From: Mesorhizobium ciceri WSM4083
GTDB lineage: Bacteria; Pseudomonadota; Alphaproteobacteria; Rhizobiales; Rhizobiaceae
Assembly (NCBI RefSeq): GCF_000519305.1
Contig: NZ_KI912610.1
Span: 1,087,949-1,151,948 of the forward strand
Reading direction: 5' to 3'
Length of the DNA stretch: 64,000 nt
Numbering within the stretch: position 1 is the stretch's first letter; every line of letters begins with the position of its first letter. The notes beneath the pieces were generated by a model. It did no database searches, was not told where the DNA came from, and saw only the letters and a list, made by a program, of their open reading frames with translations. This document shows positions 17,568 to 25,546 of this stretch, one piece after another. The position numbers and the translations under genes were made by a program.

Positions 17568-17737
17568 GCGAGGCACCCCCCTCTGCCCTGCCGGGCATCT
17601 CCCCCTCAAGGGGGGAGATCAGCGGTATTGACGGCTATGCCAGTCTTGCAAGGTTGATGATTGGCGAAGGTGGAAGGGCCAGCCAATCTCCCCCCTTGCG
17701 GGGGAGATGGCCGGCAGGCCAGAGGGGGGCGCTTCGC
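17568..17737. repeat. Large inverted intergenic repeat (CTGCCGGxCATCTCCCCC family), copy 1
   Basis: Two arms of about 50 bp in opposite orientation, at 17568-17620 and 17685-17737. Each carries a run of C or G, the core CTGCCGGGCATCTCCCCC (or its complement) and an internal CCCC/GGGG hairpin. About 65 bp separate them. The 3 prime ends of xylB and the NTF2-like gene converge here. Two further copies occur at 28421 and 35921. Short ORFs such as the PAGHLPLKGGD type read out of it are artefacts. A transcribed copy would form a long stem. Confidence 0.85.
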
Positions 17738-17758
17738 ACCCGCCTCGCCCAGAAGTCC

Positions 17759-18121
17759 TTACTGCGCCGGCACCTTGTCGAGGAAACCGGTGACGCTCTT
17801 CAGGCGGCCGTTCTCGATGATTCCGATGTCGGTACCTTCGATCACCGAAGGCGTCCCCTCAGGTCCGAGATTCCACGAGAAGCGGATCTTGTCGGCGAAA
17901 CCGTCCGGTGTACCCTTCAGCGAGAACCGGAAGCCGGCAAAGCGCTGCTGCACGCCGTCGATGAGTGCTGCGACACCCGCATGGCCATCGCCCTGCATGA
18001 GCGGATCACGGTAGCTGACGTCTTCGGTGAAGGTCGCCTTGAGCAGTTCGGCCCGGCGGCCGGCATCGCTTTCGTTCCAGGCGGTGATGTAGTTCCGGGC
18101 GATCTTGGTGAGGTCGGTCAT
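17759..18121 (-). CDS. NTF2-like (SnoaL-type) small protein
   Basis: A 120-residue alpha+beta-barrel protein of the NTF2-like superfamily. It begins with the helix IARNYITAWNESDAGRRAELL, has the FTEDVSYRDPLMQGDGHAGVAALIDG segment and closes with the beta sheet. Members are enzymes or ligand binders with no common reaction. A good AAGGAGA precedes the ATG. It lies antisense between xylB and xylA, and its promoter region is shared with xylA. Whether it has anything to do with xylose is unknown. Confidence 0.82.
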   Translation of the reverse strand: MTDLTKIARNYITAWNESDAGRRAELLKATFTEDVSYRDPLMQGDGHAGVAALIDGVQQRFAGFRFSLKGTPDGFADKIRFSWNLGPEGTPSVIEGTDIGIIENGRLKSVTGFLDKVPAQ

Positions 18122-18233
18122 GGTCTGTCTCCTTCATTTGACGGTTTTGACATGACCCTTTTCGACCAGCCCCGACCTGAAACCAATTACGCCTGAGGTA
18201 ATGGCGGCAGAACTTTGTGAGAGGACAGAAATC

Positions 18234-19559
18234 ATGAGCAGCGGATTTTTCGGCGACATCAAGAAGATCAAATATGAAGGGCCGGATTCGACCAATCCGC
18301 TGGCCTATAGGTTCTACAATCCCGACGAGGTCGTCGCCGGCAAGCGGCTGGAAGATCATCTGCGCTTCGCCGTCGCCTACTGGCATTCTTTTGCCTGGCC
18401 GGGTGGCGATCCGTTCGGCGGCCAGACTTTCGACCGGCCGTGGTTCCCCAAGGCAGGCGGCACCGACACGATGGAGCTGGCAAAACTGAAAGCAGACGTC
18501 GCCTTCGAGATGTTCTCGCTGCTCGGCGCGCCTTACTTCTGCTTCCACGACGCCGATGTGCGGCCGGAAGGCAAGGATTTTTCCGAGAGTTCGGCGCGCC
18601 TCGATGAGATCGCCGATTACTTCGCAAGCAAGATGAAGCAGACCGGCGTCAAGCTGTTGTGGGGCACGGCCAACCTGTTTTCCAATCGCCGCTTCATGTC
18701 GGGCGCGGCCACCAATCCCGATCCGGATGTCTTTGCCTACGCGGCGGCGACGGTAAAAAGCTGCATCGACGTCACCAAGCGGCTGAAGGGCGAAAACTAC
18801 GTGCTGTGGGGCGGGCGCGAAGGCTATGAGACGCTGCTCAACACCGACCTTGCGCGCGAGCAGGAACAGGCCGGCCGGTTCCTCAGCATGGTCGTCGACT
18901 ACAAGCACAAGATCGGTTTCAAGGGCACGATCCTGATCGAGCCGAAGCCGCAGGAGCCAACCAAGCACCAGTATGACTACGATGTCGCCACCGTCTACGG
19001 CTTCCTCAAGCGCTTCGGGCTGGAGAAGGAGGTCAAGGTCAATATCGAGCAGGGCCACGCCATCCTGGCCGGCCATTCCTTTGAGCACGAACTGGCTCTG
19101 GCCAATGCGCTCGGTATTTTCGGTTCGATCGACATGAACCGCAACGACTACCAGTCGGGCTGGGACACGGACCAGTTCCCCAACAACGTGCCCGAGATGG
19201 CACTGGCCTACTACCAGGTTCTGCAGGCCGGCGGGTTCAAGACCGGCGGCACCAATTTCGACGCCAAGCTGCGCCGCCAGTCGCTCGATCCTCAGGACCT
19301 GCTGATCGGCCATATCGGCGGCATGGATTCTTGCGCACGCGGCCTGAAAGCCGCGGCCCGCATGGTCGAGGACAAGGCGCTATCGGCGCCGCTGGCCGAA
19401 CGCTATGCCGGCTGGAACACGGCCGAGGGCAAGGCGATGCTTTCCGGCAAGCGCACGCTGGAAGACATCGCCGAGCGCGTCGTCAAGAAGAAGATCGAGC
19501 CGCAGCCGAGGTCCGGCCGCCAGGAGCTGCTGGAAAACATCGTCAACCGGTACGTGTGA
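18234..19559 (+). CDS. xylA: Xylose isomerase
   Basis: A 441-residue xylose isomerase that converts D-xylose to D-xylulose using two divalent metals. The catalytic His is H105 in YFCFHDADV. Metal ligands lie in IEPKPQEPTKHQYDYD, NIEQGHAILAGHSFEHE and DMNRNDYQSGWDTDQF. WGGREGYE is also typical. The start at 18234 has AGAGGAC about 7 nt upstream, and the in-frame ATG at 18201 has no SD. With xylB it forms the isomerase pathway. No XylR-type regulator or xylose transporter is present in the window. Confidence 0.96.
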   Translation: MSSGFFGDIKKIKYEGPDSTNPLAYRFYNPDEVVAGKRLEDHLRFAVAYWHSFAWPGGDPFGGQTFDRPWFPKAGGTDTMELAKLKADVAFEMFSLLGAPYFCFHDADVRPEGKDFSESSARLDEIADYFASKMKQTGVKLLWGTANLFSNRRFMSGAATNPDPDVFAYAAATVKSCIDVTKRLKGENYVLWGGREGYETLLNTDLAREQEQAGRFLSMVVDYKHKIGFKGTILIEPKPQEPTKHQYDYDVATVYGFLKRFGLEKEVKVNIEQGHAILAGHSFEHELALANALGIFGSIDMNRNDYQSGWDTDQFPNNVPEMALAYYQVLQAGGFKTGGTNFDAKLRRQSLDPQDLLIGHIGGMDSCARGLKAAARMVEDKALSAPLAERYAGWNTAEGKAMLSGKRTLEDIAERVVKKKIEPQPRSGRQELLENIVNRYV

Positions 19560-19728
19560 AGCCCGGTTTCTGGACCGACATCCGCCACCTCTGGCTGAAA
19601 GCCGCAGCCATCACCATCTGCTAGTCAGCGCATTTCGCGCGAGGCTGCCGAGGATCGCACAGATCTTCGGCGGCCAGTGTGAGATCAGGATGGCACGGGT
19701 GTCGCCGAAAGAGGGCGGGAGACGGAAA

Positions 19729-20205
19729 ATGGCAGAGGACCGAATCATCGTGCGCCCGGCGCAGGCAAGCGATATCCCGGCTTTGAAGCAGGTCCTGCAG
19801 GAAACGTTCGAAGGCACCTGGCTGCCGAACATCACCGAAGCCTCGGCGCGACGCTATATCGAGACGGATATTGGCGGGCGCTATGTCGACCGGAGCTGGC
19901 CTGAATTCGCCGTTGCCGAGATTGATGGCGAGGTCGCCGGCCTGATCCATTGGCGCGCGGATTTCATCGAGGCCCTGCACGTGATGGCATCCCGTCAAGG
20001 CCAAGGTGTCGGCCGCAAGCTGCTTTCCCATGCCGAACAGGCAATCGGCGCCGCCGGATTGGCGCAGGCGCGGTTGGAAACCGACACGTTCAACCTGCCC
20101 GCACAAGCACTCTACAAGTCGGTCGGCTATATCGAGAAAAATCGCTATCCCGATGACGAATGGGACAGCGGCTTCACCACGGTGCTGTTCGAAAAGCGGC
20201 TGTAG
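19729..20205 (+). CDS. GNAT-family N-acetyltransferase
   Basis: A 158-residue acetyltransferase. The acetyl-CoA pyrophosphate loop is Q90-G-Q-G-V-G95 with RKLLSHAEQ after it, and the C-terminal LYKSVGY segment is typical. It transfers an acetyl group to an amine that cannot be predicted. The start at 19729 has GGAG 7-8 nt upstream; an alternative ATG at 19690 would add 13 residues. The reading frame is open far upstream into the end of xylA, but that part is not conserved-looking. Confidence 0.85.
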   Translation: MAEDRIIVRPAQASDIPALKQVLQETFEGTWLPNITEASARRYIETDIGGRYVDRSWPEFAVAEIDGEVAGLIHWRADFIEALHVMASRQGQGVGRKLLSHAEQAIGAAGLAQARLETDTFNLPAQALYKSVGYIEKNRYPDDEWDSGFTTVLFEKRL

Positions 20206-20312
20206 ATTTCTCCTTGACCTGACCTGCCAAGGTACAGGAACAGCTTTGCGCATGGCCCGGTCCCGCGACACGGTTTTGCCCTTTGCCGCCCTTCAATGAC
20301 CTCGCTCTTGCC

Positions 20313-20342
20313 TTCAAACAGCCGTCACGAATCTCGTATAAG
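20313..20342 (+). promoter_or_regulatory. Possible promoter of the small gene at 20383
   Basis: TTCAAA at 20313-20318 and TATAAG at 20337-20342 are 18 bp apart and about 40 bp upstream of the next ATG. The match to the sigma-70 pattern is only fair. Confidence 0.3.
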
Positions 20343-20382
20343 ACTGGCTCGTGGCGGGAGAGGAAGAAGGAGGCGAACCGAT

Positions 20383-20586
20383 ATGCAGAACGAACGTGAA
20401 ATCGACGCCCTGCTCTCACCTGGCGAGGCTGGATCGATCATCGACCGGCTGATGGCGATGCCGCGGAAAACGGACGACGCCAAGATTTCGAATGAATGGG
20501 ATCGCGCGGTGTCCAGCCGCTTCGAGACCCGTCTGGCCAGACAGATGCGCTCGCAAATCGACGGTGACCGTCAGAACGCGGCCTGA
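20383..20586 (+). CDS. Small hypothetical protein, 67 residues
   Basis: A 67-residue charged, probably helical protein beginning QNEREIDALLSPGEAGSIIDRLMAMPRK and ending SRFETRLARQMRSQI. It has no signal, cysteines or metal motif. AAGGAGG precedes the ATG by 8-9 nt and a possible promoter lies upstream, which supports a real gene. I do not recognise a family. It lies tail to tail with the GlxA-type regulator, 14 bp away. Confidence 0.55.
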   Translation: MQNEREIDALLSPGEAGSIIDRLMAMPRKTDDAKISNEWDRAVSSRFETRLARQMRSQIDGDRQNAA

Positions 20587-20600
20587 TCGCCCGTTGAAAC

Positions 20601-21581
20601 CTACCCCCTCCGCAACCTGACCGGCGCTTCGCCAAAAGCCCTTGAAAACGCCCTCGAAAATGCCGCGGCGGACGAGAACCCGGTCCGCCCGGCAATATCG
20701 GCCATGGCAACCCTTGTATCGACCACCAGCCGGCGCGCGGCACCGAGGCGCAGCCTGAGGTAATAGGCGCCCGGCGTCTCGCCGATCGATTTGCGAAAGA
20801 TGCCCTCCAGCGTTCGCGCCGTCACGCCGGTGCGCTTGGCCACCGCTTCGATGGTCAGCGGCTGGTCGACATGCGATTCCATCAGCCGGATGGCTTGCGC
20901 AAGGCGCGGGTCGTAGCCGTCGAGCCGGCCAAGCGAGACCAGCGGCTGTGCGTCGGTGGCGGCGCGCGCCTGGTCGTAGATGAAGACGCTGGCGACATCG
21001 AGCGCGACGGCCATGCCGAGCCGCGTGCGGATGAGATGCAGCATCAGGTCGAAGGTCGGCGATGCGCCACCCGAGGTGAACACAGGCCCGTCGATGACAT
21101 AGCGGTCAGGGCGGACATCGACACCCGGGAAGGCCGAGGAGAAGTCCTCCATGTCCTCCCAGTGGGTGGTGGCGCTGCGCCCTTCCAGCAGGCCGGCGCG
21201 TGCGACCAGCCAGGTGCCCGCCTCGACGCCGCCGCAAGCACGCGCCGTGCGTGCCGCCCGGCGCAGTCCGGACAACAGAGCCGAGGTTGCATAATTCTGG
21301 GTGCCGAAGCCGGCGACGACGACAAGGACGTCGGTTGGCTCGGCCGCGTCGAAACGGCCACTGACCGCCACCGGCAGGCCGCATGTGGTGACCGGAGCCT
21401 CCCCGGTCACCGAGACCAGCCTGAAATCGAACAGGGTCTCGCCGGCGATGCGGTTGGCGGCACGCAGCGGATCGACGGCCGAGGCCACGCACATGATGGA
21501 TGAGCCGGAAAACACCAGCAGCGTCACCTTGAGCGGCGAGCGCTCGGCGCGAAAGATCGTCGGTTTTTCGCTTTTCGTCAT
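20601..21581 (-). CDS. GlxA/CdhR-type AraC regulator of carnitine genes
   Basis: A 326-residue regulator. An N-terminal DJ-1/PfpI-like ligand domain spans about residues 10-180 (VTLLVFSGSSIMCVASAVDPLRAAN, VLVVVAGFG). A C-terminal AraC helix-turn-helix pair spans about 220-325 (IEAVAKRTGVTARTLEGIFRK, MADIAGRTGFSSAAAFSRAFSR). This architecture is that of CdhR and GbdR, which sense carnitine or betaine in pseudomonads. It is divergent from the carnitine operon across 128 bp, so it probably activates that operon on binding a quaternary amine. The ATG at 21581 was chosen because the domain starts there; upstream in-frame ATGs would run into the intergenic repeat. Confidence 0.85.
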   Translation of the reverse strand: MTKSEKPTIFRAERSPLKVTLLVFSGSSIMCVASAVDPLRAANRIAGETLFDFRLVSVTGEAPVTTCGLPVAVSGRFDAAEPTDVLVVVAGFGTQNYATSALLSGLRRAARTARACGGVEAGTWLVARAGLLEGRSATTHWEDMEDFSSAFPGVDVRPDRYVIDGPVFTSGGASPTFDLMLHLIRTRLGMAVALDVASVFIYDQARAATDAQPLVSLGRLDGYDPRLAQAIRLMESHVDQPLTIEAVAKRTGVTARTLEGIFRKSIGETPGAYYLRLRLGAARRLVVDTRVAMADIAGRTGFSSAAAFSRAFSRAFGEAPVRLRRG

Positions 21582-21642
21582 GGAAGCTTCGTAAAACGCA
21601 AAACAGTTTCCGGCAAGTCGGGCATTGTTGTGGACGTCTTTG

Positions 21643-21688
21643 TGCATGTCGTTATCCCAAAACCGGTTCCCACTTTTGGGCGACATGC
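21643..21688. repeat. Palindromic element between regulator and carnitine operon
   Basis: Nested dyad: GCATGTCG (21643-21650) pairs with CGACATGC (21681-21688), and CCCAAAA pairs with TTTTGGG inside it. The centre AAAACCGGTTCCCACTTTT is the exact reverse complement of a 19-nt stretch in the element at 48356. It is a dispersed repeat, but its position 20 bp before the first gene of the operon puts it in the leader or promoter. Confidence 0.8.
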
Positions 21689-21709
21689 ATACTATTGGAG
21701 GAGAATTCC

Positions 21710-22627
21710 ATGCCGCTCGCGATGAACCGTGAGGTCTTCATTACCTGTGCCGTGACCGGGTCCGGCGGCTCGCAGGACCGCAGCCCGCATGTGCCGCGCT
21801 CGCCAAAGCAGATAGCGGACTCCGCCATCGACGCGGCTAAGGCTGGCGCCGCCATCGTGCATTGCCATGTGCGCGATCCCGAGACCGGCAAGCCCAGGCG
21901 CGATGTGCATCTCTACCGCGAAGTGACCGAGCGCATTCGCGAGGCAGACGTCGACGTCATCCTGAACCTGACCGCCGGCATGGGCGGCGACATGGTGTTC
22001 GGTTCGCCGGAGGCGCCGCTGCCGCTCAACGAAAAAGGCACCGACATGGGCGGCGCCACCAACCGCATGGAACATGTGCGCCAATGCCTGCCGGAAATCT
22101 GCACGCTCGACTGCGGCACCATGAATTTCGCCGAAGCCGACTATGTCATGACCAACACGCCCGGTATGCTGCGCGCCATGGGCGGCATGATGACGGCGCT
22201 TGGCGTCAAGCCGGAGATCGAGGCCTTCGACACCGGCCATCTGTGGTTCGCCAAGCAACTGGTTGAGGAAAAGGTGCTGAACCCGGATGCGCTGGTGCAG
22301 CTTTGCATGGGCGTACCGTGGGGCGCGCCGGATGACCTCAACACCTTCATGGCGATGGTCAACAATGTGCCGTCGACCTGGAACTGGTCGGCCTTCGCTA
22401 TCGGCCGCAACCAGATGGCCTATGCCGCGGCAGCGGTGCTGGCCGGCGGCAATGTCCGCGTCGGGCTGGAAGACAATCTGTGGCTCGACAAGGGCGTGCT
22501 GGCGACCAACGCGCAGCTGGTCGAACGCGCAGCCAGCATCGTCACCAATCTCGGCGCCAGGATTCTTGGGCCGGAGGAAGTGCGCAAGAAGCTGAACCTG
22601 ACCAAGCGGGCGCCGATAGCGGCATAA
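21710..22627 (+). CDS. Beta-keto acid cleavage enzyme (BKACE), dehydrocarnitine-type
   Basis: A 305-residue TIM-barrel enzyme of the BKACE (formerly DUF849) family. Zinc ligands H51 and H53 lie in VHCHVRDP, and the conserved glutamate is in RVGLEDNLW (about residue 254). BKACE condenses a beta-keto acid with acetyl-CoA to give acetoacetate and a new CoA ester. With carnitine dehydrogenase next door, the substrate should be 3-dehydrocarnitine and the products betainyl-CoA plus acetoacetate. GGAGGAG stands 6 nt before the chosen ATG; the earlier TTG is unlikely. First gene of a six-gene operon. Confidence 0.92.
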   Translation: MPLAMNREVFITCAVTGSGGSQDRSPHVPRSPKQIADSAIDAAKAGAAIVHCHVRDPETGKPRRDVHLYREVTERIREADVDVILNLTAGMGGDMVFGSPEAPLPLNEKGTDMGGATNRMEHVRQCLPEICTLDCGTMNFAEADYVMTNTPGMLRAMGGMMTALGVKPEIEAFDTGHLWFAKQLVEEKVLNPDALVQLCMGVPWGAPDDLNTFMAMVNNVPSTWNWSAFAIGRNQMAYAAAAVLAGGNVRVGLEDNLWLDKGVLATNAQLVERAASIVTNLGARILGPEEVRKKLNLTKRAPIAA

Positions 22628-22645
22628 ATTATCGGGAGGGTCGAC

Positions 22646-23275
22646 ATGACTACCGTCAAATTCACCGCGATGAAGGATGGCGACCGGGACGACTACGAGT
22701 TCCTGACCGCGCATGAGATCGACTACGCGGCCAGGACCGGCGAGCGGCTGCTCGATGCGCTGGTGCAGCTCGACGCGGGCCTGTCCGGCTACAAGATCAC
22801 GAGGCTCGGTCATTCGCTACAGGCGGCGACGCGTGCCTGGCGCGACGGCGCCGATACCGACTGGATCGCCTGCGCGCTGCTGCACGACATCGGCGACATC
22901 TATGCGCCTTACAATCACGACGAATATGCCGCTTCGATCCTGAAACCTTTCGTGCGCGAGCAATGCACCTGGGTGGTGGAAAAGCATGGCGACTTCCAGC
23001 GGCTCTATTATGCTCATCATCTCGGCGGCAACCGCCATGCGCGCGACCGCTTTGCCGGCCACGCCTATTTCGACGATTGCGACCAGTTTTGCGAGCGCTG
23101 GGACCAGTCGAGCTTCGACCCGGACTACGACACGCTGCCGATCGAATTCTTCCGGCCCTTCGTGCTCGAAGTCTTTGCCCGCAAGGCCTACGATCCCTCG
23201 GTGATCCGCGCCGGCGAGCGCGTGCCGCTCGTCGATCCCACAACCGCCAGGACCAGAACCGGAGCTTCCGCATGA
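22646..23275 (+). CDS. HD-domain protein, possible diiron oxygenase
   Basis: A 209-residue HD-superfamily protein. Candidate metal ligands are H56 (RLGHSLQAATRA), H80-D81 (LLHDIGD), H114 (VEKHGDFQ), H124 or H125 (AHHLGGNR) and D153 (RWDQSSFDP). This six-ligand layout and the surrounding words resemble the PhnZ/TmpB group of mixed-valent diiron oxygenases, including the quaternary-amine enzyme TmpB, more than a phosphohydrolase. GGAGGG lies 6 nt before the ATG and the end overlaps the carnitine dehydrogenase start by 4 nt, so it belongs to the pathway. Its step is unknown: oxidation of a trimethylamine intermediate is one option, hydrolysis another. Confidence 0.82.
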   Translation: MTTVKFTAMKDGDRDDYEFLTAHEIDYAARTGERLLDALVQLDAGLSGYKITRLGHSLQAATRAWRDGADTDWIACALLHDIGDIYAPYNHDEYAASILKPFVREQCTWVVEKHGDFQRLYYAHHLGGNRHARDRFAGHAYFDDCDQFCERWDQSSFDPDYDTLPIEFFRPFVLEVFARKAYDPSVIRAGERVPLVDPTTARTRTGASA

Positions 23276-24375
23276 GCATCATCAACAAGGCCGCTGCCAT
23301 CGGTGGCGGTGTCATCGGTGCCGGCTGGGTGGCCCGACTGCTGCTCAACGGCATCGACGTATCGATCTTCGATCCAGACCCCGAGGCATCACGCAAAGTC
23401 GGCGAAGTGATGAAGGGCGCGCGCCGCGCCTATAAGCAGATGCTGCCCGGCGGTCTGCCAAAGGAAGGCAAGCTGACCTTTGCCAAGACCATCGCCGAGG
23501 CGGTCGCCGATGCCGATTTCATCCAGGAAAGCGTGCCGGAGCGGCTCGACCTCAAGCACCGCGTGCTGGCCGAGATCGATACCCACGCGCCGGCCAATGC
23601 GATTGTCGGCTCCTCGACCTCCGGCATCAAGCCGACCGACATGCAGGTGGCGATGAAGAAGCATCCGGAGCGGCTGGTCGTCGGCCATCCGTTCAACCCG
23701 GTCTATCTCCTGCCGCTGGTCGAGATCGTCGGCGGCGAACAGACCTTCCCCGAGGCGATCGAGGTCGCCAAGGAGATGTATGCCTCGATCGGCATGAAGC
23801 CGGTGGTCATCCGCAAGGAGATCGAGGCCTTCGTCGGCGACCGCCTGCTCGAAGCGGCATGGCGCGAAGCGTTGTGGCTGATCAAGGACGGCATCTGTAC
23901 GGTCGAGGAGCTCGACGACATCATGCGCTATGGCTTCGGCCTGCGCTGGGCGCAGATGGGCATGTTCCAGGTCTATCGCGTCGCCGGCGGCGAGGCTGGC
24001 ATGCGCCACTTCATGGCGCAGTTCGGGCCGTGCCTGAAATGGCCATGGACCAAGCTGATGGACGTGCCGGAATTCAACGACGAACTGGTCGACCTGATCG
24101 CCACGCAGTCGGACGACCAGGCGCATGGGCTGTCGATCCGCGAACTGGAAAAGATCCGCGACGACAATCTGGTCGCGATCATGGATGCGCTGTCGAAGCA
24201 GAACAAAGGCAAGGGCTGGGGCGCCGGCGCCCTGCACAAGGACTATACCAGGCAGCTGGCCAAACTGGCGGCGAAGAAGCCGACGGCCTCCAAGGCGGCC
24301 GAGAAGGCCAAAGCCTTGAAACCGGTCAAGAAAGCCGAAAAGCCGAAGAAAAAGACCGGCAAGAAGAAAGGCTGA
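23272..24375 (+). CDS. lcdH: L-carnitine dehydrogenase with Lys-rich tail
   Basis: A 367-residue 3-hydroxyacyl-CoA-dehydrogenase-like enzyme that oxidises L-carnitine to 3-dehydrocarnitine with NAD. The Rossmann loop is GGGVIGAGW at 11-19. VGSSTSGIKPTDM and GHPFNPVYLLPLVEIVGG are characteristic. Other rhizobial versions carry a C-terminal thioesterase domain. Here the enzyme ends instead in about 40 residues of Lys/Ala/Pro (KKPTASKAAEKAKALK and on). The ATG overlaps the stop of the HD gene by 4 nt. The product feeds the BKACE enzyme two genes upstream. Confidence 0.93.
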   Translation: MSIINKAAAIGGGVIGAGWVARLLLNGIDVSIFDPDPEASRKVGEVMKGARRAYKQMLPGGLPKEGKLTFAKTIAEAVADADFIQESVPERLDLKHRVLAEIDTHAPANAIVGSSTSGIKPTDMQVAMKKHPERLVVGHPFNPVYLLPLVEIVGGEQTFPEAIEVAKEMYASIGMKPVVIRKEIEAFVGDRLLEAAWREALWLIKDGICTVEELDDIMRYGFGLRWAQMGMFQVYRVAGGEAGMRHFMAQFGPCLKWPWTKLMDVPEFNDELVDLIATQSDDQAHGLSIRELEKIRDDNLVAIMDALSKQNKGKGWGAGALHKDYTRQLAKLAAKKPTASKAAEKAKALKPVKKAEKPKKKTGKKKG

Positions 24376-24379
24376 GAGC

Positions 24380-25543
24380 ATGGATTTCGGGCTGTCGGAG
24401 GAACAGAGGCTCATCGTCGAGACGACGCGTGCGTTCGTCGAGAACGAGCTCTACCCGCATGAGCGCGAGGTCGAGCGCACCGGCGTCCTGCGCCGCGACC
24501 TGATCGAGGAGATCAAGGTCAAGGCGATCGAGGCCGGGCTCTATGCCGCCAACATGCCGGCCGATGTCGGTGGTGCAGGCCTCGATACGGTGACCTGGCT
24601 GCTCTACGAAAAGGAACTCGGCCGCGCCAACTATGCGCTGCACTGGACCTGCGTGGCGCGCCCCTCCAATATCCTCCTTGCCGGCACGCCGGAGCAGCGC
24701 GAAAAGTACCTGTTCCCCTGCATCCGCGGCGAGAAATGGGACTGCTTGGCGATGACCGAGCCGGGCGCCGGCTCCGATTTGCGCGGCATGAAGGCGACCG
24801 CCGTGCAGGACGGCGACGACTGGGTGCTGAACGGCACCAAGCATTTCATCTCCCACGCCGACCTCGCCGACTTTGCCATCGTGTTCATGGCCTCAGGCGA
24901 AGAGGATTCGCCGCGCGGCAAGCGCAAGAAGATCACCGCCTTCTTCGTCGATAAGGGCACCAAAGGCTTCACCGTCCGCGATGGCTACCGCAACGTCTCG
25001 CATCGCGGCTACACCAACGCCATCCTCGAATTCGACGATTGCCGGCTGCCCGCCGCCCAAGTGTTGGGCGAAGTCCACAAGGGTTTCGACGTCGCCAATT
25101 CCTGGCTCGGCGCCACCCGACTGCAGGTCGGCGCCACCTGCCTTGGCCGTGCCGAGCGGGCGCTTGGCCATGCCGTCGAATACGCCGCGCAGCGCCAGCA
25201 GTTCGGCCAGCAGATCGGCAAGTTCCAGGGCGTGTCGTTCAAACTTGCCGACATGGCGACCGAACTGAAGGCTGCCGACCTGATGGTGTTCGAAGCCGGC
25301 TGGAAGTACGATCAGGGCACCGTCACCGACCAGGACATGGCCATGGCCAAGCTGAAGGCCACCGAAATGCTTGCATACGTTGCCGATGAAGCGATCCAGA
25401 TCCATGGCGGCATGGGACTGATGGACGACTTGCCGCTGGAGCGTATCTGGCGCGACGCGCGCGTCGAGCGCATCTGGGAAGGCACGTCCGAGATCCAGCG
25501 CCACATCATTTCGAGGGCGCTGCTGCGCCCGTTCGGGGCATAA
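24380..25543 (+). CDS. Acyl-CoA dehydrogenase (gamma-butyrobetainyl-CoA dehydrogenase candidate)
   Basis: A 387-residue flavin acyl-CoA dehydrogenase. The FAD/substrate signature is AMTEPGAGSD, the arginine-containing FAD-dimer segment is RQQFGQQIGKFQ, and the catalytic base is expected in the RIWEGTSEIQRH motif near the C-terminus. In this operon the likely reaction is gamma-butyrobetainyl-CoA to crotonobetainyl-CoA, the oxidative direction of the CaiA reaction. It starts 4 nt after lcdH. An electron-transfer flavoprotein must be supplied from elsewhere. Substrate assignment rests on context. Confidence 0.9.
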   Translation: MDFGLSEEQRLIVETTRAFVENELYPHEREVERTGVLRRDLIEEIKVKAIEAGLYAANMPADVGGAGLDTVTWLLYEKELGRANYALHWTCVARPSNILLAGTPEQREKYLFPCIRGEKWDCLAMTEPGAGSDLRGMKATAVQDGDDWVLNGTKHFISHADLADFAIVFMASGEEDSPRGKRKKITAFFVDKGTKGFTVRDGYRNVSHRGYTNAILEFDDCRLPAAQVLGEVHKGFDVANSWLGATRLQVGATCLGRAERALGHAVEYAAQRQQFGQQIGKFQGVSFKLADMATELKAADLMVFEAGWKYDQGTVTDQDMAMAKLKATEMLAYVADEAIQIHGGMGLMDDLPLERIWRDARVERIWEGTSEIQRHIISRALLRPFGA

Positions 25544-25546
25544 CAT

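Noticed and set aside
18006..19313. 435-codon minus-strand frame over xylA
   Set aside because: Antisense shadow of a full-length xylose isomerase.
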